DNA of 64,000 nt, taken from assembly GCA_963843365.1 (NCBI GenBank), contig CAWJKG010000003.1:1-64000 (forward strand), written 5' to 3'. This stretch comes from Bog-473 sp963843365. Its GTDB lineage: Bacteria > Actinomycetota > Acidimicrobiia > Acidimicrobiales > RAAP-2. The notes under the pieces are model-generated. The model did no database searches. It saw only the letters and a list, made by a program, of their open reading frames with translations, and had not been told where the DNA came from. The position numbers were made by a program, and so were the translations under genes. How positions within the stretch are numbered: the first letter of the stretch is position 1; each line of letters starts with the position of its first letter. Positions 16,676-24,853 of the stretch are shown piece by piece.

Positions 16676-18408
16676 TGCCCCGCGACCTCGACAATCCCTA
16701 TGGGATGGAGTTCCGCGGACGTCGTGATCGCGGGCTCAAGTTCATCAGGCCCTATCGCAACATCGGCGAGCTCAATCCCGTTGAGCAGATCAAGCTGTCC
16801 CGTCATCCGTTCGAGGTGGCCCAGGCGGTCATTGAGACCTACTCGAAGAAGGGCGCCAGCTCCATCAACGATGTGCCTGGAGAGGCGGAACGCCTGAAGT
16901 GGGTGGGGATGTACCCCCAACGCCAGGGCGGTGATGCCTTCATGATGCGGATCAAGGTCCCGGGGGGTGTGCTCACCGCGGCCCAGGTTCGTGAGATCGG
17001 CATCGCGGCCGATGCGTTCGCCGAGGGGCCCGATGAGAGCCCGGTTTTCGGCAATCGATACGCCGATCTCACCACGAGGCAGGACATTCAACTTCACTGG
17101 ATTCGAATTGCCGACGTCCCCCGCATTTGGCAGCGCTTCTGGGATGTCGGCCTGACCACAGTCCAGGCGTGCGGTGATTCGGCGCGCAATGTGTGTTCCT
17201 GCCCGGTCTCGGGCATCGATCAGAGAGAGGTCGTGCCCGCTTACCCGGTGGCTGAGGCCATCTCGGCGTTCTTCACCGGCAACCGGGAGTACGCCAACCT
17301 GCCGCGCAAGTTCAAGATCGCGGTCACGGGCTGCACGGAGGACTGTGCCCGCGTCGAAATCAACGACATCGGTCTGTGGCCGGCCGAGCATCCGGATGGC
17401 ACGGTCGGCTTCAACGTGCTCATCGGCGGCGGTCTCTCGGACGGCGAGCGCATGGCCTCTGACGTCGACGTCTTTATTCGGCCTGATCAGGCCGTCGAAC
17501 TCTGCCGGGGAGTGGCCCAGCTCTTCGGAGAACTGGGCAATCGGGAGAACCGTGGCCTGGCTCGCATGCGCTACCTGGCGGAAGAGCTGGGTCCGGAGGG
17601 GTTCCGCTCAGCTCTCGACGAGCGCACGGCGTTCGCGTTGGAACAGGCCGGTCGGGAGCTGACGAGTGCCTTCCGCGGCGACCATGTCGGTGTGCACCCA
17701 CAGAAGCAGCCCGGTCTGGTCTATGTGGGGTGCTCGGTCCCGGTCGGTCGCATGCACGGAATCGACCTGGTTGAACTGGCCCGATTGGCCGAGACGTACG
17801 GCGATGGCGGGGTACGCATCGGTATCGACCAGAATTTCATTCTGTCGGGCGTTCCGGAGGACCGACTCGACGATCTGCTCGCGGAACCCCTCATGGAGAC
17901 GTATTCACCCTTTCCGGGACCGTTCGAGCGTGGCGTGGTCGCATGCACGGGATCGGAGTTCTGCCGCTTCGCGGTCGTCGAGACCAAGGAACGCGCCGTC
18001 AAGTGGGCGCGTGCGCTCGACGCCCAGTTCGCGTCGGCGGAGGCCGGGCAAGGGCCCACCGGCGACGCCGGGGTCATCCGGATGCACTTCTCCGGCTGCT
18101 CGGCCTCGTGCGCCCAGCCCCAGATCGCCGACATCGGGTTTCGTGGGGATATCGCACACATCGATGAGCACATTGAGGAAGCGGTCGACATCGGGCTGGG
18201 TGGTTCGCTCGGACCGGATGCCGCGTTCATCGACTGGGTGGAGGGCGCCATGCCGGTCGAGCGCGTGCCTGACGCACTCTCGCGCCTGGTGGTCTGCTAC
18301 CGCGAGGAGCGTCGGCCCGGTGAGAGCTTCCATCTGTGGTCGCGGCGTCAGAGCTCCGAGGAGCTCCGGTCCATCCTGGCGGGGGCGGCCAAGGCGGTGA
18401 CCTCGTGA
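16675..18408 (+). CDS. sir: siroheme/[4Fe-4S] sulfite reductase
   Basis: 577 residues. Six-electron reduction of sulfite to sulfide. Two tandem half-domains of the nitrite/sulfite reductase family. The first contains QACGDSARNVCSCPVSG (Cys166 onward). The second holds the cofactor cysteines: CTGSEFC (Cys424, Cys430) and GCSASC (Cys475, Cys479), the C-x5-C...C-x3-C arrangement that binds siroheme and the cubane. Family nitrite reductases look similar; the cys-locus setting argues for sulfite. Start GTG 16675 overlaps the restored cysH stop. As read, cysH and sir form one frame, most likely because of the insertion in cysH. The stop overlaps the next start (GTGA). Confidence 0.9.
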   Translation: MPRDLDNPYGMEFRGRRDRGLKFIRPYRNIGELNPVEQIKLSRHPFEVAQAVIETYSKKGASSINDVPGEAERLKWVGMYPQRQGGDAFMMRIKVPGGVLTAAQVREIGIAADAFAEGPDESPVFGNRYADLTTRQDIQLHWIRIADVPRIWQRFWDVGLTTVQACGDSARNVCSCPVSGIDQREVVPAYPVAEAISAFFTGNREYANLPRKFKIAVTGCTEDCARVEINDIGLWPAEHPDGTVGFNVLIGGGLSDGERMASDVDVFIRPDQAVELCRGVAQLFGELGNRENRGLARMRYLAEELGPEGFRSALDERTAFALEQAGRELTSAFRGDHVGVHPQKQPGLVYVGCSVPVGRMHGIDLVELARLAETYGDGGVRIGIDQNFILSGVPEDRLDDLLAEPLMETYSPFPGPFERGVVACTGSEFCRFAVVETKERAVKWARALDAQFASAEAGQGPTGDAGVIRMHFSGCSASCAQPQIADIGFRGDIAHIDEHIEEAVDIGLGGSLGPDAAFIDWVEGAMPVERVPDALSRLVVCYREERRPGESFHLWSRRQSSEELRSILAGAAKAVTS

Positions 18409-19676
18409 AGCGCTACCGGATCCGCGAGCAGATGAACGGGATCACCGAACCGCCCGGGAAGGTGTGGTTCTGGGAATTGGAGGCCGGCGTCATTCACGCC
18501 GACCGGTGCATTCAGTGCGGCACCTGTGTCGCGGTGTGCCCTTCCAATTCCATCGGGATCGACGAGGACACCGACCTGCCGGAGCTGGTCAAGATGTGCA
18601 CCGGCTGCTCTCTGTGTTGGGACTTCTGCCCCCGGGGTGGTCTGCGTTACGAGGCGCTCTGGCCGCCCTCTGCGCCGGTATCGGGTGAAGATGCCGAGGT
18701 ACAGCCGGCGCAGGTGCGGTCGGATTCGTCGGACACGTATTGGAAGATCAGCGGGGGGCCACCGGCCGAGGGCCTGGGCGCGGTCGTCGAGTCGTACGCG
18801 GTGCGAGCGGGCGCGCTCATCGATGACGCGCAGGACGGAGGCGCCGTCAGCGCGCTCCTCGTCGGCCTCCTCTCTGCTGGTGAGATCGACGGGGCGTTGG
18901 TCTCCAAGCCGAGCAGCGATCCTGACGAGCAATGGAAGGGCGTGGCGACCATCGCGACCACGCCCGCAGAGATCAACGCTGCGTCGGGCAGCTTCTACAA
19001 CCAGACCATGGCGCTGGCTCAGCTCGACCTGTCGCGTTACTCCTTGCCGGCCAGGCCCCGGATCGCCGTTGTGGGCACCCCTTGCGAGATACAGGGCCTC
19101 CGGGCCATGCAGGCGAGGCGCTGGCCCACCGGAGTGCATCGCGTGGACGCGGTGGTCCTCACGATTGCGCTGATGTGCACCAAGAATTTCGATTACGAGG
19201 CGCTGACGTTGCGGGAGCTGCGGGACAAGCGCGGCGTCGATCTCGACCGGGTGTCGAAGATGGACGTGATCCGCGGCCGCATGATCGTCGAATACCGCGA
19301 CGGTGAACTGGCCGTGGACGAACCGGTCAAGGATTTTCACGGCGCTGCGCTGAAGGGCTGTGACGAGTGTGCGGACTTCCTGGGTCGCTCGGCGGACATC
19401 TCCGTGGGAAGCGTCGGCTCCATGAACGGCTGGACGAGCGTCATCATCCGCACCGAACGTGGGCGGCTTGCCTTCCAGGCGGCGCGCGGCAAGCTGGACG
19501 TGCGCGGACTGGATGATCCAGCCGCTTTGCTCCGCCTGGACGCACTGGACAAGAAGATCGCCGGAAGGACGTTGCAGCGCAAACTCGATCCGGACGCGCC
19601 GCTCTTCATCGACTTCGACGAGCATGTGCGGGCCTATGAAAACTCTGACCGCCAGCCCGTCTACATCCGACATTGA
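18405..19676 (+). CDS. FrhB-like F420H2/ferredoxin oxidoreductase beyond sir
   Basis: 423 residues from GTG 18405. Two ferredoxin motifs come first: CIQCGTCVAVC (Cys35-45) and CTGCSLCWDFC (Cys65-75). A coenzyme F420 hydrogenase/dehydrogenase beta-subunit domain follows, with QDGGAVSALLVGLL, VGTPCEIQGLR, ALMCTKNFDYEAL and KGCDECADFLGRSADISVGSVGS. Such proteins carry FAD or FMN and move electrons between reduced F420 and iron-sulfur partners. The overlap with sir and the lack of any other reductase in the operon suggest it donates electrons to Sir. In methanogen Fsr the same two activities are fused in one chain. F420 use is inferred, not shown. Confidence 0.85.
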   Translation: MKRYRIREQMNGITEPPGKVWFWELEAGVIHADRCIQCGTCVAVCPSNSIGIDEDTDLPELVKMCTGCSLCWDFCPRGGLRYEALWPPSAPVSGEDAEVQPAQVRSDSSDTYWKISGGPPAEGLGAVVESYAVRAGALIDDAQDGGAVSALLVGLLSAGEIDGALVSKPSSDPDEQWKGVATIATTPAEINAASGSFYNQTMALAQLDLSRYSLPARPRIAVVGTPCEIQGLRAMQARRWPTGVHRVDAVVLTIALMCTKNFDYEALTLRELRDKRGVDLDRVSKMDVIRGRMIVEYRDGELAVDEPVKDFHGAALKGCDECADFLGRSADISVGSVGSMNGWTSVIIRTERGRLAFQAARGKLDVRGLDDPAALLRLDALDKKIAGRTLQRKLDPDAPLFIDFDEHVRAYENSDRQPVYIRH

Positions 19677-20002
19677 CCGTCTCTGCGCTGCCGGTTCTGC
19701 ACGTTCCCGACGAGCCCACGGCGCGGGCCGAACGGTGGCTGGACGCCATTCTCGACGGCCAGGAGCTCGACGCCGTGATTGGCGAGGAAGAGGACGGCAT
19801 CGCAGCCTGGTTCTGGAGCCGCTGGCGCACTCTCGACTCTGCCGGCCTGCGGGAGGAGGAACTCGGCCAGATCGTGACCGGGTACGGGCGCGAGCTCTGG
19901 CTCTGGCTGGCGGGAGAACGGACCTGGGCGCAGTGCTGCTCCGGTCTCATCGGGCGCATCAACCGGCGGCTGGCAGCCGGGCCCAGCAGCGCCGGAGGGT
20001 GA
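19673..20002 (+). CDS. small hypothetical protein in the cys operon
   Basis: 109 residues, soluble, rich in Trp, Glu and Arg (IAAWFWSRWRTLDS, YGRELWLWLAGERTWAQCC). The TTG start overlaps the FrhB-like stop and its own stop overlaps the ABC ATPase start (GTGA), so it is translationally tied to both. No family recognised. Two adjacent cysteines near the C-terminus could bind metal, but the pattern is too short to say. Confidence 0.6.
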   Translation: MTVSALPVLHVPDEPTARAERWLDAILDGQELDAVIGEEEDGIAAWFWSRWRTLDSAGLREEELGQIVTGYGRELWLWLAGERTWAQCCSGLIGRINRRLAAGPSSAGG

Positions 20003-20799
20003 CGGGGTCCGAACCGCCTGCTGCCGCCATCGACCTCCGAGGCGTCACCGTAAAGCGCGAGGGGCTGCCGGTGCTCCGTGGCGTCGATTGGCGCGTCGAG
20101 ACCGGTGACCGCTGGGTCATCCTCGGACCGAACGGCTCTGGCAAGACCACCCTGCTCCAGGTGGCGGGTGCCCGCTTGTGGCCGACAGCGGGCACGGTGG
20201 AGATCCTCGGAGCCCGACTCGGCTCGGTCGACGTCCGAAGCCTGCGCCCACGCGTCGCTCTGGTCAGCGGCGCCGTCACCCGGCAGCTACGGGCGGATCT
20301 CGTCGCCCGCGATGTCGTGGTCAGCGGTCGCCATGGCGCTCTCGAGACGTGGTGGAACCGGTACACCCCTGAAGACTGGAGCAAGGCGGACGAACTTCTG
20401 GCCCTTGGCGGTGTGCGCGCGGTCGGCAACCGCCCCTTCGGCGTGATCTCAGAGGGTGAGCGCCAGCAAGTGCTTCTCGCCCGCGCGCTCATGAGCGATC
20501 CGGACCTCCTGCTGCTCGACGAGCCCTTCGCCGGCCTCGATCTCGGTGCCCGTGAGCGCTTGCTGGTCCGTCTGACCTCACTTGCAGCCGACCCCGGCAG
20601 CCCGCCCATCGTCCTAGTCACCCATCACTGCGAGGAGATCCCTCCCGGCTTCACCCACGGAGGACTGGTCTCGGGCGGCGAACTGGTCGCGGCGGGTCCG
20701 CTCCGTGAGGTTGTCACATCGGCACGCGTCTCCATGTGCTTCGGCGTCGAGGTCACGGTGGGCTGCAGTGATGGTCGCTGGTGGAGTCGCGCTGCCTGA
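19999..20799 (+). CDS. ABC transporter ATP-binding protein, YlmA/ModF-like
   Basis: 266 residues from GTG 19999. Walker A GPNGSGKTTLL, signature ISEGERQQVLLARAL, Walker B LLLLDEPFAGLD and switch VTHH are intact. The LGSVDVRSLRPRVALVSGAVTRQL and WWNRYTPEDWSKADELL segments resemble the ModF/YlmA group of soluble ABC ATPases. No permease or substrate-binding gene is adjacent, so it may work with distant subunits or be non-transport. Last gene of the rightward cys arm. Confidence 0.8.
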   Translation: MTGSEPPAAAIDLRGVTVKREGLPVLRGVDWRVETGDRWVILGPNGSGKTTLLQVAGARLWPTAGTVEILGARLGSVDVRSLRPRVALVSGAVTRQLRADLVARDVVVSGRHGALETWWNRYTPEDWSKADELLALGGVRAVGNRPFGVISEGERQQVLLARALMSDPDLLLLDEPFAGLDLGARERLLVRLTSLAADPGSPPIVLVTHHCEEIPPGFTHGGLVSGGELVAAGPLREVVTSARVSMCFGVEVTVGCSDGRWWSRAA

Positions 20800-20986
20800 A
20801 GGTCGCCTCGGCCCGGTGAACTGGGCATCCACCGAAGGCCTTGATTCAAGAGGCCGCTGAGGGTACAACCGAAACCAGAGGAGAAGTGCCGACGAGGTCG
20901 GCGCTGTGGCATTTCCCCACCATCCACCACATGTAAAGGCTCGTTCACTAGGGTTTTTGCCCAGAGCGAAGGTAGGTCGTCGGGGA

Positions 20987-21685
20987 GTGACGGTTGTGAT
21001 CCTGCTGGTCCTCGTAGTGCTTCTCTGGGTGGCGGTACTGGCTCCGAGCGCGTGGCGGCGATTTGGTGAACGCCAGGGGGTCGGGTCGATCGACCACTTC
21101 CATCATCAATTGCAGCTTCTGGAGCACGCCGGGCCCAAGACCGTCGCACCGGCCTACAGGTTGCACACCGCAGTGCCCGGCGGCAACTCGGCGGAAGCAG
21201 CAGAAGTCCAGGTCGACTCTTCGCGACCCAAGTTGGTGCTGCTTCGGCCGACGGAGGATGCCGCGGCCGCAGACGTCAACGCCGACGACGGTTCTCACTA
21301 CGAGCGCGTCGGGGTGCTCGATCGTCCGGAGCCGACGTGCCTCCCAGAGGTCACGACGGCGCTGCCGGCGATGCGCCGCGAACAGGCGCGCCGACGTTGC
21401 ACCATGTTGCTGCGGTGCCTGACGGGGGTGGCGATCTCCACCGGCCTTATCGGTCTGTTCCCCGGCATGCACCTGGCCTGGATCTTCACCGGGCTCACTG
21501 GCCTGGCCGCGTTCGCGCTGGTCGGATTGATCGCCTACGCCAAGGAGCTCGAGGCGGAGCAGGCGCGGCGCAGGGCACGGCTTTGCCGGCAGGAATCACC
21601 ACCGGTTGAGGATCCGGCTCTGGCGGGCCACCCGGGCGCGTGGGATGCCGACGAATTCGAGGTGCCCCGGGCCGCAGCTCGCTGA
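20987..21685 (+). CDS. SepX/GlpR-like membrane protein
   Basis: 232 residues from GTG 20987 (VTVVILLVLVVLLWVAVLAPSAWRRFG); ATG 20906 is the other option but adds a non-conserved leader. One helix at the very N-terminus is followed by a soluble stretch containing SIDHFHHQLQLLEHAGP, then two helices near 145-190 (GVAISTGLIGLFPGM, IFTGLTGLAAFALVGLIAYA). This layout, and the SVDRFHR..R.L-like segment after the first helix, match the actinobacterial SepX/GlpR cell-division proteins. Assignment is by layout and one motif, so moderate. Confidence 0.6.
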   Translation: MTVVILLVLVVLLWVAVLAPSAWRRFGERQGVGSIDHFHHQLQLLEHAGPKTVAPAYRLHTAVPGGNSAEAAEVQVDSSRPKLVLLRPTEDAAAADVNADDGSHYERVGVLDRPEPTCLPEVTTALPAMRREQARRRCTMLLRCLTGVAISTGLIGLFPGMHLAWIFTGLTGLAAFALVGLIAYAKELEAEQARRRARLCRQESPPVEDPALAGHPGAWDADEFEVPRAAAR

Positions 21686-21761
21686 CCAGATCCGGCCCCG
21701 TCAGCCAGTCGGATCAGGCCCTGCGGAGGGATGCCGGGCCCCGACTATTCTGGGCCGTGCC

Positions 21762-21834
21762 GGGGGTGTAGCTCAGCTGGTAGAGCGCTACGTTCGCAAT
21801 GTAGAGGCCGAGGGTTCGAGTCCCTTCACCTCCA
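21762..21834 (+). tRNA. tRNA-Ala (anticodon CGC)
   Basis: A 73-nt cloverleaf folds cleanly. Acceptor GGGGGTG pairs with CACCTCC (one G-U), D stem GCTC/GAGC, anticodon stem CTACG/TGTAG around loop TTCGCAA, T arm with TTCGAGT, discriminator A. The anticodon CGC reads GCG. CCA is not encoded. Confidence 0.95.
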
Positions 21835-21924
21835 CGGAAGGTCTGGTCAGAGGCCTGAAGTGGCAACCCCAATAGGTCACAAAGCCCCCAGAGGTCTACG
21901 CGAGGTGTCGTAGAGGTTGTTCGG

Positions 21925-21940
21925 TGTTCGGGCCCGAACA
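21925..21940. promoter_or_regulatory. perfect 16-bp palindrome upstream of the coo operon
   Basis: TGTTCGGGCCCGAACA lies in the 348-bp gap between the tRNA and cooF, 243 bp before the cooF start. It is not the CooA consensus (TGTCA...TGACA) nor a LexA box (arms are reversed). A second hairpin, GGTCCC (22066-22071) with GGGACC (22079-22084), lies closer to cooF. Either could be an operator; no regulator gene is beside them. Confidence 0.4.
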
Positions 21941-22182
21941 TGGCGATGCACCAGTCCTCCATCCCAGGGTTGTGGCGCCAGCCGAAGATGGCCCGAGCGA
22001 TCGACCGTGACGGTCGTGGGTGTCCGGGTCGAATCACCCCCCACTATTGAACCGAGCGAATCGATGGTCCCCGATGTCGGGACCTCTTGCCTGCATCTCA
22101 TGGGACCTTCCTACCTATTAAAGATGCCCTGGGAGGCATGAACCTGGAGAGAGCGCAGGATCGCTGGGAAGGTGGCATACAC

Positions 22183-22884
22183 ATGAATACCGTGTTCATC
22201 AATCCTGAACGGTGTCTTGGTTGCCTCCAGTGTGAGTTGGCCTGTGCAGTCGAGCATTCGGCCAGCAAGGACCAAAGCCTTGCGTTCCTCGAGCAGCCCA
22301 TGCCCCGTAAACGCGTCCATGTGCAGGCGGGACCCGTGCCGACCTTCGCTTTCCCGAACCGGTGTCGGCACTGCGATCCCGCCCCGTGCTTGCAGGTATG
22401 TCCCACTGCTGCCATCTATCGGGATGACGAGCATGGCCTCGTCCTGATCGACGAGAAGAAGTGCATCGGGTGCGCGATGTGCGCCGTGGTCTGCCCGTTC
22501 GACGTGCTCACCTTTCATCCAATGCCCGAAGGGCCGAGCCCAGAGGTGGCCGTCGCCGTCAAGTGCGACGGATGTGTGGATCGCGTCAGCCGGGGTGACC
22601 AGCCAGCGTGCGTCGAGGTGTGCAAGGTCGATGCGCTCGTCTTCGGAGAGTTGAACGATCTCGTGGCGGCCGGCCGCGTCCGCGAGACCGGAGTTGTACT
22701 CGCAGCAACCGGTGCCGCCGCCACGGTGCCGACGGGCGACCCCCTCGCTCAGTGGCATGCCTGGGGAGCCGCGGAGGTGGCCGCCATGAATGCGGCAGCG
22801 GACCGTGTCAGCCGCGTGTCAGGGAACGGCCATGTCGCAGTTGACGCCGCGGCCGACGTCGAGAACGAGGGAGGACCACAATGA
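22183..22884 (+). CDS. cooF: CooF-like four-cluster ferredoxin subunit
   Basis: 233 residues. Electron-transfer partner of carbon monoxide dehydrogenase. Four cysteine groups: CLGCLQCELAC (Cys11-21), CRHCDPAPCLQVC, CIGCAMCAVVC and CDGCVDRVSRGDQPACVEVC, the usual DMSO-reductase-subunit/CooF arrangement for four [4Fe-4S] clusters. ATG 22183 follows GGAAGGTGG at 7 nt; an upstream ATG at 22138 has weaker support. It overlaps cooS (ATGA). The C-terminal 50 residues are Ala-rich and probably flexible. Confidence 0.9.
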   Translation: MNTVFINPERCLGCLQCELACAVEHSASKDQSLAFLEQPMPRKRVHVQAGPVPTFAFPNRCRHCDPAPCLQVCPTAAIYRDDEHGLVLIDEKKCIGCAMCAVVCPFDVLTFHPMPEGPSPEVAVAVKCDGCVDRVSRGDQPACVEVCKVDALVFGELNDLVAAGRVRETGVVLAATGAAATVPTGDPLAQWHAWGAAEVAAMNAAADRVSRVSGNGHVAVDAAADVENEGGPQ

Positions 22885-24848
22885 GCGGAACCACAACGAA
22901 CGGTCGGGCGACAAGCCTGACAGTCCCCGAGGACGCCCGGGTCATGATCAGCCGGGCCAAGGACGAGCACATCACCACAGTGTGGGATCGCCTCGAGGCC
23001 CAACAGCCACAGTGCGGGTATTGCGCGCTCGGGCTGAGCTGTCGCAATTGCGCCATGGGACCGTGCCGGATCGACCCGTTCGGCGAGGGTCCCCAGAAGG
23101 GTGTGTGCGGCGCGGACGCCGATGTGATCGTGGCCCGAAACCTGGGACGGACGATCGCGGCCGGATCCTCGTCGCATTCCGATCACGGCCGGGACATCCT
23201 CGAGGCGTTCGGTCACCTGGCTCGAGGCGAGACGAGCGGCTACCGCATCACCGACGAGGAGAAGTTGCGTCGCATCGCGGCTGAGATCGGGGTGGTGACA
23301 GAGGACCACACCGTCGAAGAGGTGGCGTGCGATCTGGCTGACGTGCTCGAGGAGGACTATGGGACCCGACGCGGGTCGCTGTCCTTCATCGGGCGGGTGC
23401 CCGATGTCCGCCAGGAGAAGTGGGCGTCGGTGGGCATCACGCCGCGTGGCATCGACCGCGAGAACGTCGAGATGCTCCACCGGACCCACATGGGCGTGGA
23501 CAACGACTACGTGAACACCCTCCTGCACGCGCTGCGCACCGGGTTGGCCGACGGGTGGGGTGGTTCGATGATCGCAACGGAGCTCTCGGACGTGATGTTC
23601 GGCACGCCGAAGCCCGTGATGTCCGAAGTCAACCTGGGTGTGCTCAAGACCGACCAGGTCAACATCGCCATGCACGGCCACAACCCTCTGCTCTCGGACG
23701 TGATCTGCGCAGCAGCTGAGGATCCCGAGCTGGTCGATCTGGCCCGATCGGTCGGCGCCAAGGGGATCAACGTGGTGGGGCTGTGCTGCACCGGCAACGA
23801 GATGCTCATGCGTCGCGGTGTGCCCATGGCCGGCAACCACCTGATGCAGGAACTCGTGCTGATCACCGGAGCGCTCGAGGCCATGGTGGTCGATTACCAG
23901 TGCATCATGCCGTCCATCGTCGACGTGGCGAAGTGCTACCACACGAAGATCATCACGACGGCGGACAAGGCCAAGTTCAGCGGTGCCACGCACGTCTCCT
24001 TCGAACCCGAGCACGGAGCCGAAACCGCCAAGCAAATCGTGCGCATGGCGATCGAGGCGTACCCGGACCGCAACCACGAGCGAGTCCGGATCCCGGGACA
24101 ACCCGTGAAGATGATGGGGGGCTTCTCCATCGAGGCCATTCTCGGCGCTCTGGGCGGCACCCCGAAGCCTCTGGTCGACGCCATCGCCGCCGGCTCCATC
24201 CGGGGAGCCGTGGCGGTCGTCGGGTGCAACAATCCCAAGCTTCCGTTGGATCTCGAGCACATCGAGCTCACGCGGCGTCTCATTGAGAACGACATCCTGG
24301 TGCTGGTAACCGGCTGCGCGGCGGTGGCCAACGGAAAGGCGGGCCAGATGGTCCCCGAAGCGGCTGCCATGGCCGGACCCGGCCTGCGTGCCGTGTGCGA
24401 GAGCCTGGGCATCCCGCCGGTCCTGCATGTGGGCAGCTGCGTCGACAACAGCCGGATCATGGTGCTGGTGGCGGCGCTGGCCGACTATCTCGGTGTCGAC
24501 ATCGATCAGTTGCCCGTGGCCGGAGCGGCGCCTGAGTGGTACTCCGAGAAGGCAGTTGCCATCGGGGCCTATGTGGTCGCGTCGGGCGTCACCACCGTCC
24601 TCGGCGTCCAGCCACCGGTTTTCGGGAGCCCGCACGTGGTCGACCTGCTGGCCAATGGCCTCGACGACGTCGTGGGGGCCAAATTCGTCGTCGAGCCCGA
24701 CCCGGCCAAAGCCGCTCTCTTCATCCGCCGTCACATCGAGACCAAGCGCCAGGGACTGGGGCTTCCGTTCGTGGAGCCCGAAGCGTTGGGGATCGACGAC
24801 AGCGAGCCGGCGCACACCGTTCCCGTCGACAGCGGCGCCCGGGTCTGA
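22881..24848 (+). CDS. cooS: Ni,Fe carbon monoxide dehydrogenase catalytic subunit CooS
   Basis: 655 residues. Oxidises CO with water to CO2, two electrons and two protons. N-terminal cysteines for the B and D clusters are at 45, 48, 54, 57, 62 and 76 (CGYCALGLSCRNCAMGPC, GVCG). All C-cluster ligands of C. hydrogenoformans CODH-II have counterparts: HGHN (265-268), Cys303 in CCTGNE, Cys341 in DYQCIMPS, Cys449 in VVGCNNPK, Cys479 in VTGCA and Cys520 in HVGSC. No acetyl-CoA synthase gene is nearby, so it is probably a monofunctional CODH coupled through CooF. Unusual beside otherwise aerobic-looking actinobacterial genes. Confidence 0.96.
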   Translation: MSGTTTNGRATSLTVPEDARVMISRAKDEHITTVWDRLEAQQPQCGYCALGLSCRNCAMGPCRIDPFGEGPQKGVCGADADVIVARNLGRTIAAGSSSHSDHGRDILEAFGHLARGETSGYRITDEEKLRRIAAEIGVVTEDHTVEEVACDLADVLEEDYGTRRGSLSFIGRVPDVRQEKWASVGITPRGIDRENVEMLHRTHMGVDNDYVNTLLHALRTGLADGWGGSMIATELSDVMFGTPKPVMSEVNLGVLKTDQVNIAMHGHNPLLSDVICAAAEDPELVDLARSVGAKGINVVGLCCTGNEMLMRRGVPMAGNHLMQELVLITGALEAMVVDYQCIMPSIVDVAKCYHTKIITTADKAKFSGATHVSFEPEHGAETAKQIVRMAIEAYPDRNHERVRIPGQPVKMMGGFSIEAILGALGGTPKPLVDAIAAGSIRGAVAVVGCNNPKLPLDLEHIELTRRLIENDILVLVTGCAAVANGKAGQMVPEAAAMAGPGLRAVCESLGIPPVLHVGSCVDNSRIMVLVAALADYLGVDIDQLPVAGAAPEWYSEKAVAIGAYVVASGVTTVLGVQPPVFGSPHVVDLLANGLDDVVGAKFVVEPDPAKAALFIRRHIETKRQGLGLPFVEPEALGIDDSEPAHTVPVDSGARV

Positions 24849-24853
24849 GTGCC

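Noticed and set aside
14749..18408. A 1219-residue CysH-Sir fusion
   Set aside because: The first third is antisense to cysD, and a normal CysH end with a stop appears in the next frame; the fusion comes from one extra base.
21925..21940. A LexA/SOS box
   Set aside because: Arm order is GTTC...GAAC, opposite to the Gram-positive LexA consensus GAAC...GTTC.
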